A DNA stretch of 42,655 nt from contig JAEZCG010000235.1 of NCBI GenBank assembly GCA_023430065.1, positions 1 to 42,655 of the forward strand, given 5' to 3'. Shown here in pieces: positions 1-6,625 of the stretch (position 1 is its first letter; every line of letters starts with the position of its first letter). The position numbers were made by a program, and so were the translations under genes. Below the pieces are notes generated by a model. That model was not told the origin of the DNA and made no database searches. It saw nothing but the letters and a program-made list of their open reading frames with translations. Source of the stretch: Pseudomonadota bacterium. Its GTDB lineage: Bacteria > Pseudomonadota > Gammaproteobacteria > Burkholderiales > SHXO01.

Positions 1-2
1 TT

Positions 3-677
3 CCTGCGCTGCTGGCCGAGGTGAACGAGGCCCGGCGCGTGCTCGGCCTGCCCGCCGCGCGCCTGCTTGCACGAGGCATGGAGCGGCCGGTACGCCTGGA
101 CGAGGTCGAGCGGCTGCTCGCGACCGACACGCTGGTGGTCGACGGCGGCCGACGAGGCGTGCGCGTCGCCGGTGGCTGGACGCCGCTGACGCGCAGGCCG
201 GTGCTGTTCGCGCTGCTGCACGCGCTCGCGGAAGGGTGGCCGGGAGACGTGACACGCGAGGCACTGATCGCGCGTGCCTTCCGCGTGCGCCGGCCAGACG
301 AATCGCACCGTGCGCGGCTGCGCGTCGAGATCGGTCGGCTGCGCGGCGTGCTCGCGGCATCTGCGTGCATCCACGCCACGTCGGGAGGCTTCGTCCTCGC
401 ACCGGTGACGCGTGATGTCGTCCTGCTGGCCCCGCTCGTCGAGGGCGAGCAGGCCGCGCTGATTGCCCTTCTCGCCGACGGCGCGGCCTGGTCCACCTCG
501 GCCCTCGCGCGTGCGCTCGGCACGAGCCAGCGCACCGTTCAGCGGGCGCTCGCGCAACTCGAAGCCGACGGGCGCGTGCGTTCCAGCGGCCACGCGCGCA
601 CGCGCCGCTGGCTGTCGCCTTCGCTGAACGGAATCACGACGATGTTGTTACTCCCTGCTGCGCTGCCGCTTGCGTAG
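3..677 (+). CDS. Winged-helix transcriptional regulator, 5'-truncated by the window edge
   Basis: The frame is open to the left edge of the window, so the true start is probably outside; a GTG at 21 is the first in-window candidate. The visible part (about 224 residues) has two DNA-binding-like segments. Around residues 60-130 an OmpR/SARP-like winged helix is suggested by the pattern ALLHALAEG...REALIARAF...LRVEIGRLRGVL...ATSGGFVLAP. A second winged helix near the C-terminus reads STSALARALGTSQRTVQRAL followed by a wing-like basic stretch. No receiver domain or membrane segment is visible. It lies 48 bp upstream of the propeller gene on the same strand and may regulate it, which is inference. 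The last about 15 residues are hydrophobic and low-complexity. Confidence 0.6.
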   Translation, partial: PALLAEVNEARRVLGLPAARLLARGMERPVRLDEVERLLATDTLVVDGGRRGVRVAGGWTPLTRRPVLFALLHALAEGWPGDVTREALIARAFRVRRPDESHRARLRVEIGRLRGVLAASACIHATSGGFVLAPVTRDVVLLAPLVEGEQAALIALLADGAAWSTSALARALGTSQRTVQRALAQLEADGRVRSSGHARTRRWLSPSLNGITTMLLLPAALPLA

Positions 678-725
678 AGTGGTCGCTCGCGCCGCGTTCA
701 GGCGCAAACTGCCAGGAGCAAGACG

Positions 726-1391
726 ATGACGAGTCAAGCACAGAGAAGCGAAGTGCGCGCGGCGGAGATCGTACGCGAGTACGGCCCCTTCCCAGGGGTC
801 GAGCGCATCCATGGCGTCACCCACGACGGTCGCCACGTGTGGGCCGCGACCGGCGAGAAACTCGTCGCCTTCGACCCCGCGAGCGGAACGACCGCGCGCG
901 AGATGAAGTGCACGAGCGATGCCGGCACCGCGTTCGACGGACGCTACTTCTACCAGATTGCCGAAGCGCGCATCGACAAGATCGATCCCGCCACCGGCGA
1001 GGTGGTCAAGTCGATCCCCGCGCCCGGCAAGGGCGGGGATTCAGGACTGACGTGGGCGGAGGGGAGCCTGTGGGTAGGTCAGTACCGGGATCGCCGCATT
1101 CACCGCATCGATCCGGAGACCGGTGCGGTGCTCCGGACCATCGAGTCCGACCGCTTCGTCACCGGGGTGACCTGGGTGGACGGCGAACTGTGGCACGGCA
1201 CCTGGGAAGGGGATGAGAGCGACATCCGCCGCATCGACCCGCAAGACGGCGAGGTGCTGGAGCGCCTGACGATGCCGGCCGGGACCGGCGTGAGCGGCAT
1301 GGAGTCCGACCAGGGCGACCTGTTCTACTGCGGCGGCGGCATGAGCGGGAAGGTGCGTGCGGTGCGGCGGCCCAAACGATCCGCGGCGTGA
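726..1391 (+). CDS. Small cytoplasmic beta-propeller protein (glutamine-cyclotransferase/Vgb-like fold)
   Basis: 221 residues, ATG preceded by AGGAG at 713-717. At least three propeller repeats are visible as a recurring strand motif: IDKIDPATGEVVKSI, IHRIDPETGAVLRTI and IRRIDPQDGEVLERL, each preceded by a W-containing strand (VWAATG, LWVGQY, LWHGTW). This resembles the quinoprotein, Vgb and glutamine cyclotransferase propellers. The protein is shorter than typical seven-bladed members and has no signal peptide, so a secreted glutaminyl cyclase role is not supported. No catalytic residues could be assigned. It probably binds a small ligand or acts as a sensor partner of the upstream regulator, with which it may be co-transcribed. 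The function is unknown; the fold assignment is firmer than any activity. Confidence 0.6.
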   Translation: MTSQAQRSEVRAAEIVREYGPFPGVERIHGVTHDGRHVWAATGEKLVAFDPASGTTAREMKCTSDAGTAFDGRYFYQIAEARIDKIDPATGEVVKSIPAPGKGGDSGLTWAEGSLWVGQYRDRRIHRIDPETGAVLRTIESDRFVTGVTWVDGELWHGTWEGDESDIRRIDPQDGEVLERLTMPAGTGVSGMESDQGDLFYCGGGMSGKVRAVRRPKRSAA

Positions 1392-1464
1392 TTTTCACGC
1401 TGAGTCGTACCGGGGGTCCTGCACATCGCCGTGCAGCGACAGGGCCTTCACGGCGTGTGTGGAT

Positions 1465-1489
1465 GAGCGGGGCGGCCGCCCGCCTGCTC
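1465..1489. terminator. GC-rich hairpin in the gap between convergent genes
   Basis: The outer arms GAGC/GCTC enclose a perfect 12-nt palindrome GGGCGGCCGCCC (1470-1481) in the 116-bp gap between the convergent propeller gene and glnS. There is no T-tract on either side, so intrinsic termination is uncertain. Confidence 0.3.
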
Positions 1490-1507
1490 GGGGCCAGCGA
1501 GGCGTTG

Positions 1508-3283
1508 CTATGCCGGCTTGCCCCACGAATCGCGCAGCGTCACGGCGCGGTTGAACACCGGCGCACCGGCCTTCGAATCCACGCGGTCCGCCACGAAGTA
1601 GCCGTGCCGCTCGAACTGGAAGTGCTCCTCGGGCTTCGCGTCCTGCAGAGCCGGTTCGAGATAGGCGCGGATCACGCGCTTGGCATCCGGATTCATGTCG
1701 TCGTGGAAGTCGCGCCCGCCGGCACCGGGGTGAGGCACCTTGAACAGGCGGTCGTACAGGCGCACCTCGGCCGGGTAGGCGTGCCGTGCGCTGACCCAGT
1801 GGATGTTGCCCTTGACCTTGTAAGTGTCCGCGCCCGGCGTGCCGGACTTCGAGTCCGGGAAGACCTCGCAGTGCACGGCGGTGACGTTGCCGTTCGCATC
1901 CTTGTCGGCGCCGGTGCACTTGACCACGAAGCCGAAGCGCAGCCGCACCTGGTTGCCGGGGAACAGTCGGAAGTAGCCCTTGGGCGGGTTCTCGGCGAAA
2001 TCCTCGCGCTCGATCCACAGTTCGCGCGTGAACGGCATGGCGCGCTTGCCCCAGTCGGGCTTCTGCGGGTGGTTGGGGGCTTCGCAGGTCTCGCTCGCGC
2101 CCTCGGGGAAATTGTCGACGATCAACTTGATTGGATCGAGCACCGCCATGCGGCGCGGCGCGCGCTCGTTCAGGTCGTCGCGCATCGCATCCTCGAGCAC
2201 CGAGTAGTCGATCCACGAGTCGGCCTTCGACACGCCGATGCGCTCGGCGAACAGGCGGAAGCCCTCCGGCGTGTAGCCGCGGCGGCGTGCACCCACCAGC
2301 GTGGGCATGCGCGGATCGTCCCAGCCCTCGACGTGCTGCTCGTCGACCAGCTGGATCAGCTTGCGCTTGGACAGCACCACGTAACTGAGGTTGAGACGGG
2401 CGAACTCGTACTGCTGCGGCAGCGGCTGCCTGAGCAGGCCCAGTTCGGCGAGCCGCTCGTTGATCCAGTTGTAGAGCGGGCGGTGATCCTCGAACTCGAG
2501 CGTGCACAGCGAGTGCGTGACGTTCTCGAGCGCATCGGAGATGCCGTGCGCGAAGTCGTAGCTCGGATAGATCGGCCAGGCGTCGCCGGTGCGATGATGG
2601 TGCGCATGACGGATGCGGTAGGCCACCGGATCGCGCAGGTTGATGTTGGGGGCGGCCATGTCGATCTTCAGCCGCAGCACGTGCGTGCCGTCCGGGAACT
2701 CGCCCGCGCGCATGCGCTGGAACAGGTCGAGGTTCTCGTCCGCGCCGCGGTCGCGATACGGGCTGTTGCGACCTGCCTCGGTCAGCGTGCCGCGGAACTC
2801 GCGCATCTGCTCGGCGCTCAGGCTATCCACATACGCCAGGTCGGCACGGATGAAGGCCCGGGCGAAGTCGTACAGGTGCCCGAAGTAGTCGGAGGCGTGA
2901 TACAGGTGTTTCCCCCAATCGAAGCCGAGCCAGTGCACCGCGTCGAGAATCGACTCGACGTACTCGGTCTCCTCCTTCACCGGGTTGGTGTCGTCGAAGC
3001 GCATGTGGCACACGCCGCCGTAGTCGCGCGCCAGCCCGAAGTTCAGGCAGATCGACTTGGCGTGACCGAAGTGCAGATAGCCGTTGGGCTCCGGCGGAAA
3101 GCGGGTGCGGATGCGGGCCGGATCCGGTCCTCCCTGGGCCTGCTCCGCCGCCGGTCCGGGATGACCGATCCAGGTACGCGAGGCGTAGCGGCCGGCTGCC
3201 AGGTCGGCCTCGACGATGTTGCGGATGAAGTTGGTCACGTGGCCCTCGCCGCTGGGCGGCGGGGCCTTGGGGGAGACGGACAT
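1508..3283 (-). CDS. glnS: Glutaminyl-tRNA synthetase
   Basis: Charges tRNA-Gln with glutamine in the cytoplasm; class I synthetase, 591 residues (the E. coli enzyme is about 554). The class I signature is FPPEPNGYLHFGHAKS with HFGH at residues 71-74, and the KMSKS-equivalent loop is VLSKRK at 303-308. The GlnRS-type C-terminal beta-barrel anticodon domain follows, with family-typical stretches such as WIEREDF and LRFGFVVKCTG. Relative to the E. coli form there is an insertion of roughly 17 residues, rich in Gly, Pro and Ala, between the N-terminal helix (TNFIRNIVEADLAAGR) and the HIGH region. The ATG at 3283 gives the conserved N-terminus. It is transcribed alone, convergent with the propeller gene, with a possible -10 upstream at 3317-3322. 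Confidence 0.97.
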   Translation of the reverse strand: MSVSPKAPPPSGEGHVTNFIRNIVEADLAAGRYASRTWIGHPGPAAEQAQGGPDPARIRTRFPPEPNGYLHFGHAKSICLNFGLARDYGGVCHMRFDDTNPVKEETEYVESILDAVHWLGFDWGKHLYHASDYFGHLYDFARAFIRADLAYVDSLSAEQMREFRGTLTEAGRNSPYRDRGADENLDLFQRMRAGEFPDGTHVLRLKIDMAAPNINLRDPVAYRIRHAHHHRTGDAWPIYPSYDFAHGISDALENVTHSLCTLEFEDHRPLYNWINERLAELGLLRQPLPQQYEFARLNLSYVVLSKRKLIQLVDEQHVEGWDDPRMPTLVGARRRGYTPEGFRLFAERIGVSKADSWIDYSVLEDAMRDDLNERAPRRMAVLDPIKLIVDNFPEGASETCEAPNHPQKPDWGKRAMPFTRELWIEREDFAENPPKGYFRLFPGNQVRLRFGFVVKCTGADKDANGNVTAVHCEVFPDSKSGTPGADTYKVKGNIHWVSARHAYPAEVRLYDRLFKVPHPGAGGRDFHDDMNPDAKRVIRAYLEPALQDAKPEEHFQFERHGYFVADRVDSKAGAPVFNRAVTLRDSWGKPA

Positions 3284-3316
3284 GCGAGGGACGCGATGCG
3301 GTGATGGAAGCGGGGA

Positions 3317-3322
3317 ATTCTA
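3317..3322 (-). promoter_or_regulatory. Possible -10 box (TAGAAT) for glnS
   Basis: On the minus strand TAGAAT followed by CCCCGC lies 33-39 nt before the glnS ATG. The same hexamer or a close variant followed by a GC-rich discriminator occurs upstream of mlaF, hisG, rplM and the rRNA operon in this window. No good -35 match was found 16-18 bp upstream. Confidence 0.4.
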
Positions 3323-3433
3323 CTGCACCGCGGCAGGCGCGACGCCCATCGGGGAGTAAGCGGCGGACGCGACACGCCGGCCGCGCGCGGCGCCTCCGTT
3401 GCTCGTCCTCGCTTCCGGCCCCGAGGCGTGCGC

Positions 3434-4135
3434 CTAGAAGAGACTGGCCCCGCCGCAATTGGCTTCGCCGCCATTGACCTTCCAGCTGCTCGGCGTGCCT
3501 GCCTCCACGCAGTCCGCATAGGTGGGCCCGGTTCCCCCTCCCGCTGCGTATGCCGAGAACTGGAACGTGCCAGAGTCCGGGCGCCCGTCATCGATCTTGC
3601 GGTCGATCTCGGCGAGGATCTCCACGGGAATCTGATTGCCTGTCTTGAGGTTGTGCTTCAGCGTGCCCGGCGTGGTGGTGGTGCCGCTTCCGTAGATGCC
3701 GTCATGCACGAACTCCAGGTATGCGCCATACGGGCTCTTGGGCGTGTTGTCGTCAGTGGCGGTGTCGGTGTCGGCGGCGGCCACGTAGCTGCCGTTGAGG
3801 AACCCTGCCCCGCTCAGATGTGCCCAGACGAAGATCTCCTCGTGCGGGGTGCCGCCGTCTCCCTTCTCGATTCGTCCATTGCCGTTACCGTCGGGGCATC
3901 CGCCGCTGCAGTCGATGTTGCTGCTCGCGGCGGTGTAGTCGCCCGGAAGCGCCCTGAACCGGTCCTGGAATCCGAAGAACGCCGCCTTGATGCCGTCCTG
4001 TTGTGCGATGAGGCTGCGCACCCTGGCGCCGGTGATCAATTCCTGTCCCTTCAGCACGCCGCCGAGCAGCAAGCCGATCACTACCAGGACGATGGCAATC
4101 TCGATGAGAGTGAAGCCGCGACTAGTCCGCAACAT
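3434..4135 (-). CDS. Type IV prepilin, candidate major subunit, with EF-hand-like loop
   Basis: 233 residues. The ATG at 4135 is chosen because AGGAG sits 7 nt upstream and the start gives a six-residue basic leader (MLRTSR) before the prepilin peptidase site G7/FTLIE12, followed by the hydrophobic helix of type IV pilins. After the helix comes the pilin pattern RALPGDY (61-67), an acidic Gly/Asn loop DGNGNGRIEKGD (82-93) matching an EF-hand/dockerin calcium loop (D1, N3, N5, G6, I8, D12) next to a Cys76-Cys80 pair, then VWAHLSGAGFLNGSYV. This layout is common in filament-forming pilins. It is the last gene of the MSHA-like block, separated by 132 bp and carrying its own sigma-54-type promoter, as expected for a highly expressed subunit. 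The major-subunit role is inferred. Confidence 0.85.
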   Translation of the reverse strand: MLRTSRGFTLIEIAIVLVVIGLLLGGVLKGQELITGARVRSLIAQQDGIKAAFFGFQDRFRALPGDYTAASSNIDCSGGCPDGNGNGRIEKGDGGTPHEEIFVWAHLSGAGFLNGSYVAAADTDTATDDNTPKSPYGAYLEFVHDGIYGSGTTTTPGTLKHNLKTGNQIPVEILAEIDRKIDDGRPDSGTFQFSAYAAGGGTGPTYADCVEAGTPSSWKVNGGEANCGGASLF

Positions 4136-4203
4136 GGGTGAGCTCCTGATGGTCATGACATCGGTGGACGGGATCGAACCGGGATGCGATTCAGGTGATT
4201 CCT

Positions 4204-4219
4204 TGCGAGAACAATGCCA
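4204..4219 (-). promoter_or_regulatory. Sigma-54 (-24/-12) promoter of the terminal prepilin gene
   Basis: Minus-strand sequence TGGCATTGTTCTCGCA, compared with the consensus TGGCACG-N4-TTGCW. The invariant GG and GC are exactly 10 nt apart and TGGCA and the T.GCA end are present; three consensus positions differ. It predicts a start about 12 nt downstream (near 4193) and a leader of roughly 58 nt containing the AGGAG site of the prepilin gene. A sigma-54 activator gene lies in the same cluster at 17.3-18.4 kb. Confidence 0.7.
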
Positions 4220-4267
4220 ACGACATGCTGGCGATCGATGGGATCCAGCGTGCCGTGAATTCAAGGA

Positions 4268-5062
4268 CTAATTCCCCAGCCGGGCTTCGGTTGTGCCAGT
4301 GACGCGACGCACTGTCGACGGCGACGACGAGTTCCGGGCGTCGCGCAACTCGGCAAGCCTGTGGGCCAGGAACCGCGCTTCGTTGGCGTCGTGCACGGTT
4401 CCGCTGAGCAACATCCCGCCCAGCAGCGCCTGAGCCGCATCGTGCTCGCCCAGATCCTCATGGAGGAAGACGGCCATCTGCCGGGCCCACCCGGGCATGG
4501 CGATCGAGGATGGGGCGCGGGCGAGGTCGGTGGCCAGTGTCAGCGCCAGATGCGGGTCGAGAAGCCGGTGCCGAGCCATGATGCTCGCATGGGCGAGCCA
4601 CGGCCAGCGTGTGGAGAGATCCTTGCCAGCCTGCAGACGCACCAGATCGATCATCGTGCGTTGACGGGCCGGGTCCGGGACCTGTGAAAAGACGTGCGAG
4701 GCGAGCAGCAGCGGATAGTGGCCCACGGGATCCAGCTCGAGTGCAGCCGACAGCCATTCCGACAGGTGCCCGTAGTCAAGGGCCGCAAACCCCGAGGCAG
4801 GCGCGGCCTGATCCTCGGCGCTCTGCAGGCTCAGTGAGATCAGGTACGACGCTGCAGCGTGTTCGCCCAGTACGAAGGCGTCAAGGGCTGGACCTGCGGG
4901 CGCGGGCAGCAGCATGGCAGGAGCGCGCTGGACACGACGTGCGTGATGCGACCAGGTGCATTGTGCCGCGAGGGCCAGGATGATCGCGATCCATACTGCA
5001 AGGCCGGCGTCCCGCATCGGCCGCAGCGAACTGCGTTGGGAGAGGAGTCGGGGCGCGCGCAT
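4268..5062 (-). CDS. Membrane-anchored TPR-like helical protein of the ABC/pilus cluster
   Basis: 264 residues. The ATG at 5062 overlaps the TGA of the upstream permease by one base (TGATG), which implies translational coupling and argues against the longer open frame. An N-terminal hydrophobic segment (about residues 18-34, GLAVWIAIILALAAQC) suggests a signal anchor, with the rest periplasmic. The body is almost entirely helical and Ala/Leu-rich, with TPR-like pairs such as LSEWLSAALELDPVGHYPLL and later WLAHASIMARHRLLDPHLAL. No catalytic motif is seen. Its fixed position behind the ABC-2 permease and before the prepilin suggests an accessory subunit of the transporter or of pilus assembly. 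I do not recognise a named family. Confidence 0.7.
   Translation of the reverse strand: MRAPRLLSQRSSLRPMRDAGLAVWIAIILALAAQCTWSHHARRVQRAPAMLLPAPAGPALDAFVLGEHAAASYLISLSLQSAEDQAAPASGFAALDYGHLSEWLSAALELDPVGHYPLLLASHVFSQVPDPARQRTMIDLVRLQAGKDLSTRWPWLAHASIMARHRLLDPHLALTLATDLARAPSSIAMPGWARQMAVFLHEDLGEHDAAQALLGGMLLSGTVHDANEARFLAHRLAELRDARNSSSPSTVRRVTGTTEARLGN
4297..4314. promoter_or_regulatory. Dyad symmetry, candidate activator site for the sigma-54 promoter
   Basis: CAGTG and CACTG form a perfect inverted repeat separated by 8 nt, centred near 4305. That is about 110 bp upstream of the predicted sigma-54 start, within the usual range for an enhancer-binding protein. It lies inside the 3' end of the upstream gene. 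A single short dyad is weak evidence. Confidence 0.25.
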
Positions 5063-5877
5063 CACATGCCACGACGCTTGAGGTCGTGAATGCCCGCGGC
5101 GGCGGTCAGGACCAGAGTGATCGCCGTCTGCATCGCGGCAGCCCCGAGATCCGAAGGCGCGGCGGCCGTGTCGGCCAGCCACTCGGCGCGTGCGAAGCGC
5201 GACAGGTCCGGCAAGACACTTCCCAATAGCTGAACGGCGATGCTGCCAACCTGCGCAAACGCGCCGTCATCCGGGCGCAGACGCGACGCGGTCAGCTGCT
5301 CGAAGCCGGCAATGCCGCGCGCCAGAAGGTACACGCTCCCGCACAGCAGCGTGGCGAGAAGAAATTGACGTGTGCCAAGTGCGCAGAACAAGGCGACTCC
5401 CGCCATGAGAGAAAGCTCGCCGAATAGCAGCGCACACCATGTCGCGATCCGCTGCGCGTCGGCAGCACCGATCGCGGCGGCGCCGGTCAACGTCGCGACG
5501 ACAAGCGACATGACGCAGAATGCGGCGAGCTTTCCGATGTAGATCGCCGAGCCGGGAGTGGGAAGCGCGAGGGCGAACTGGACCGCCGCGTCGTTCAACT
5601 CGCGCATGACGCTCGCGATGATGTACTGACACAGCAGCGCGACCACGGCGAATCGGCAGGTCGACGCCAGAAACACCATGCGCACCCGCGCGCTGTCTGC
5701 AATCGCAATCCGTTCGACGAGAAAACTCGCAACCGCAAGCGTGACGAGCGTCAGCGCGATCGTCCATGCGAGCCGCGTGCGTGCGCCCTCGAGGAGGGTG
5801 AAGCGGGCAATCGTCCAGACGTGCTGCCACCAGGACGGCGTGGTCCGGACGTCGAGGTCACGACTATGCAGCGCCAT
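5062..5877 (-). CDS. ABC-2 type transporter permease
   Basis: 271 residues with about six hydrophobic segments: WTIALTLVTLAVASFL near residues 38-53, then FAVVALLCQYIIAS, LAAFCVMSLVVATLTG, LLFGELSLMAGVALFCALG, LLATLLCGSVYLLA and a C-terminal AITLVLTAAAG. The N-terminal cytosolic stretch (TIARFTLLEGARTRLAW) is typical of ABC-2 permeases. The ATG at 5877 has GAGGAG just upstream. No nucleotide-binding domain is fused. The obvious partner is the ATPase encoded at 18.35-19.13 kb, the first gene of the same minus-strand block. The substrate is unknown. It starts 31 bp after the upstream prepilin and overlaps the downstream TPR-like gene. Confidence 0.8.
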   Translation of the reverse strand: MALHSRDLDVRTTPSWWQHVWTIARFTLLEGARTRLAWTIALTLVTLAVASFLVERIAIADSARVRMVFLASTCRFAVVALLCQYIIASVMRELNDAAVQFALALPTPGSAIYIGKLAAFCVMSLVVATLTGAAAIGAADAQRIATWCALLFGELSLMAGVALFCALGTRQFLLATLLCGSVYLLARGIAGFEQLTASRLRPDDGAFAQVGSIAVQLLGSVLPDLSRFARAEWLADTAAAPSDLGAAAMQTAITLVLTAAAGIHDLKRRGM

Positions 5878-5908
5878 GCGCCTCCTCGCGGGGTGCGGCC
5901 GGCCGTGC

Positions 5909-6625
5909 TCAGGGGAGGTGTCCGGCGGCGATCAGCCGGCTGGCCAGGATCGACTGGGGAATCCAGGCGACCAGATCGTCGAATTCACCCCCTGCGGCGC
6001 CGATGGGCACCGCGCTGGTCCGGGCGTAGAACGGCTCGGATACCTGGCCGTCGTGCGTCGCGTTCGCATCCTCGTCCACGTTCGTCGACGAACCGTCGCT
6101 ATACGTGCTGCCGTCGATTCCGACTCCCCAGTGGTCAGGCCCGTGCGAAATCACGACGGCAGCGACTTGGTCGGCGAGGATGATTTCGCTTCCGCCGGTT
6201 CGGGTCATGATTCGCTTCACTCCCGACGTGGACAGGGTGATGGGAGAACCGCCGCTGTTGGCGAATGCCTTCGTCACGCTGTAGCGATAGAGCTTGCCCC
6301 AGGCATCGGCCCGGGGGCTGCCGAGAGCGGCCCACGGAAGGTGGCCCGTGCAGTCGGCGTTGGTGATGCAGTCCGCAGGGCGTTCGCTGCCATCCAGGGC
6401 GGAGGCGGCGGGGCGAGGCAGACGTCCGTTAGCCATGGCAAAGCCGAGCAGTGACTCGCGGACCTGCTCCATGGCGCGCCGGGTCTCGTCGATCGAACGC
6501 TGCCGCAGGTGCGAGACGAGCGGTCCGGCCAGACTGCCGAGGAGGATGGCGACGACCACCATCGCGATCGACAATTCGATCAGCGTGAACCCATAGGAGC
6601 GTGGGGACCGCGTCGCAACGCTCAT
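5909..6625 (-). CDS. Prepilin-like subunit with RLPRPA/LPW globular module
   Basis: 238 residues. The ATG at 6625 overlaps the upstream stop (ATGA) and yields an 11-residue leader before the prepilin peptidase motif G12/FTLIE17, followed by the hydrophobic N-terminal helix. The globular part contains GRLPRPA (67-73), GHLPWAALG (94-102), WGKLYRYSV (about 109-117), AAVVISHG (155-162) and an acidic EDANATHDG loop (185-193), ending in EFDDLVAWIPQSIL. The same sequence of motifs recurs twice in the neighbouring PilX-like protein, so the two are related. Cys86 and Cys92 could form a disulfide. It is probably a minor pilin or pseudopilin that caps or initiates the filament, which is inference from motif and position. 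Confidence 0.8.
   Translation of the reverse strand: MSVATRSPRSYGFTLIELSIAMVVVAILLGSLAGPLVSHLRQRSIDETRRAMEQVRESLLGFAMANGRLPRPAASALDGSERPADCITNADCTGHLPWAALGSPRADAWGKLYRYSVTKAFANSGGSPITLSTSGVKRIMTRTGGSEIILADQVAAVVISHGPDHWGVGIDGSTYSDGSSTNVDEDANATHDGQVSEPFYARTSAVPIGAAGGEFDDLVAWIPQSILASRLIAAGHLP

Noticed and set aside
1470..1481. 12-bp palindrome as a restriction or recombination target
   Set aside because: A GC-only palindrome is expected by chance in DNA of this composition; it is better explained as part of the hairpin between convergent genes.
1388..3304. Long open frame on the plus strand opposite glnS
   Set aside because: It is the antisense shadow of a GC-rich synthetase gene; its product is rich in Arg, Val, Gly and His with no domain, while the minus strand gives an intact GlnRS.
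4160..4190. tRNA 3'-end-like sequence on the minus strand (GGTTCGATCCCGTC followed by CACCGA)
   Set aside because: Only the T-loop resembles a tRNA. No matching acceptor, D or anticodon stems could be found upstream on the minus strand, so a tRNA gene or attachment site is not supported.
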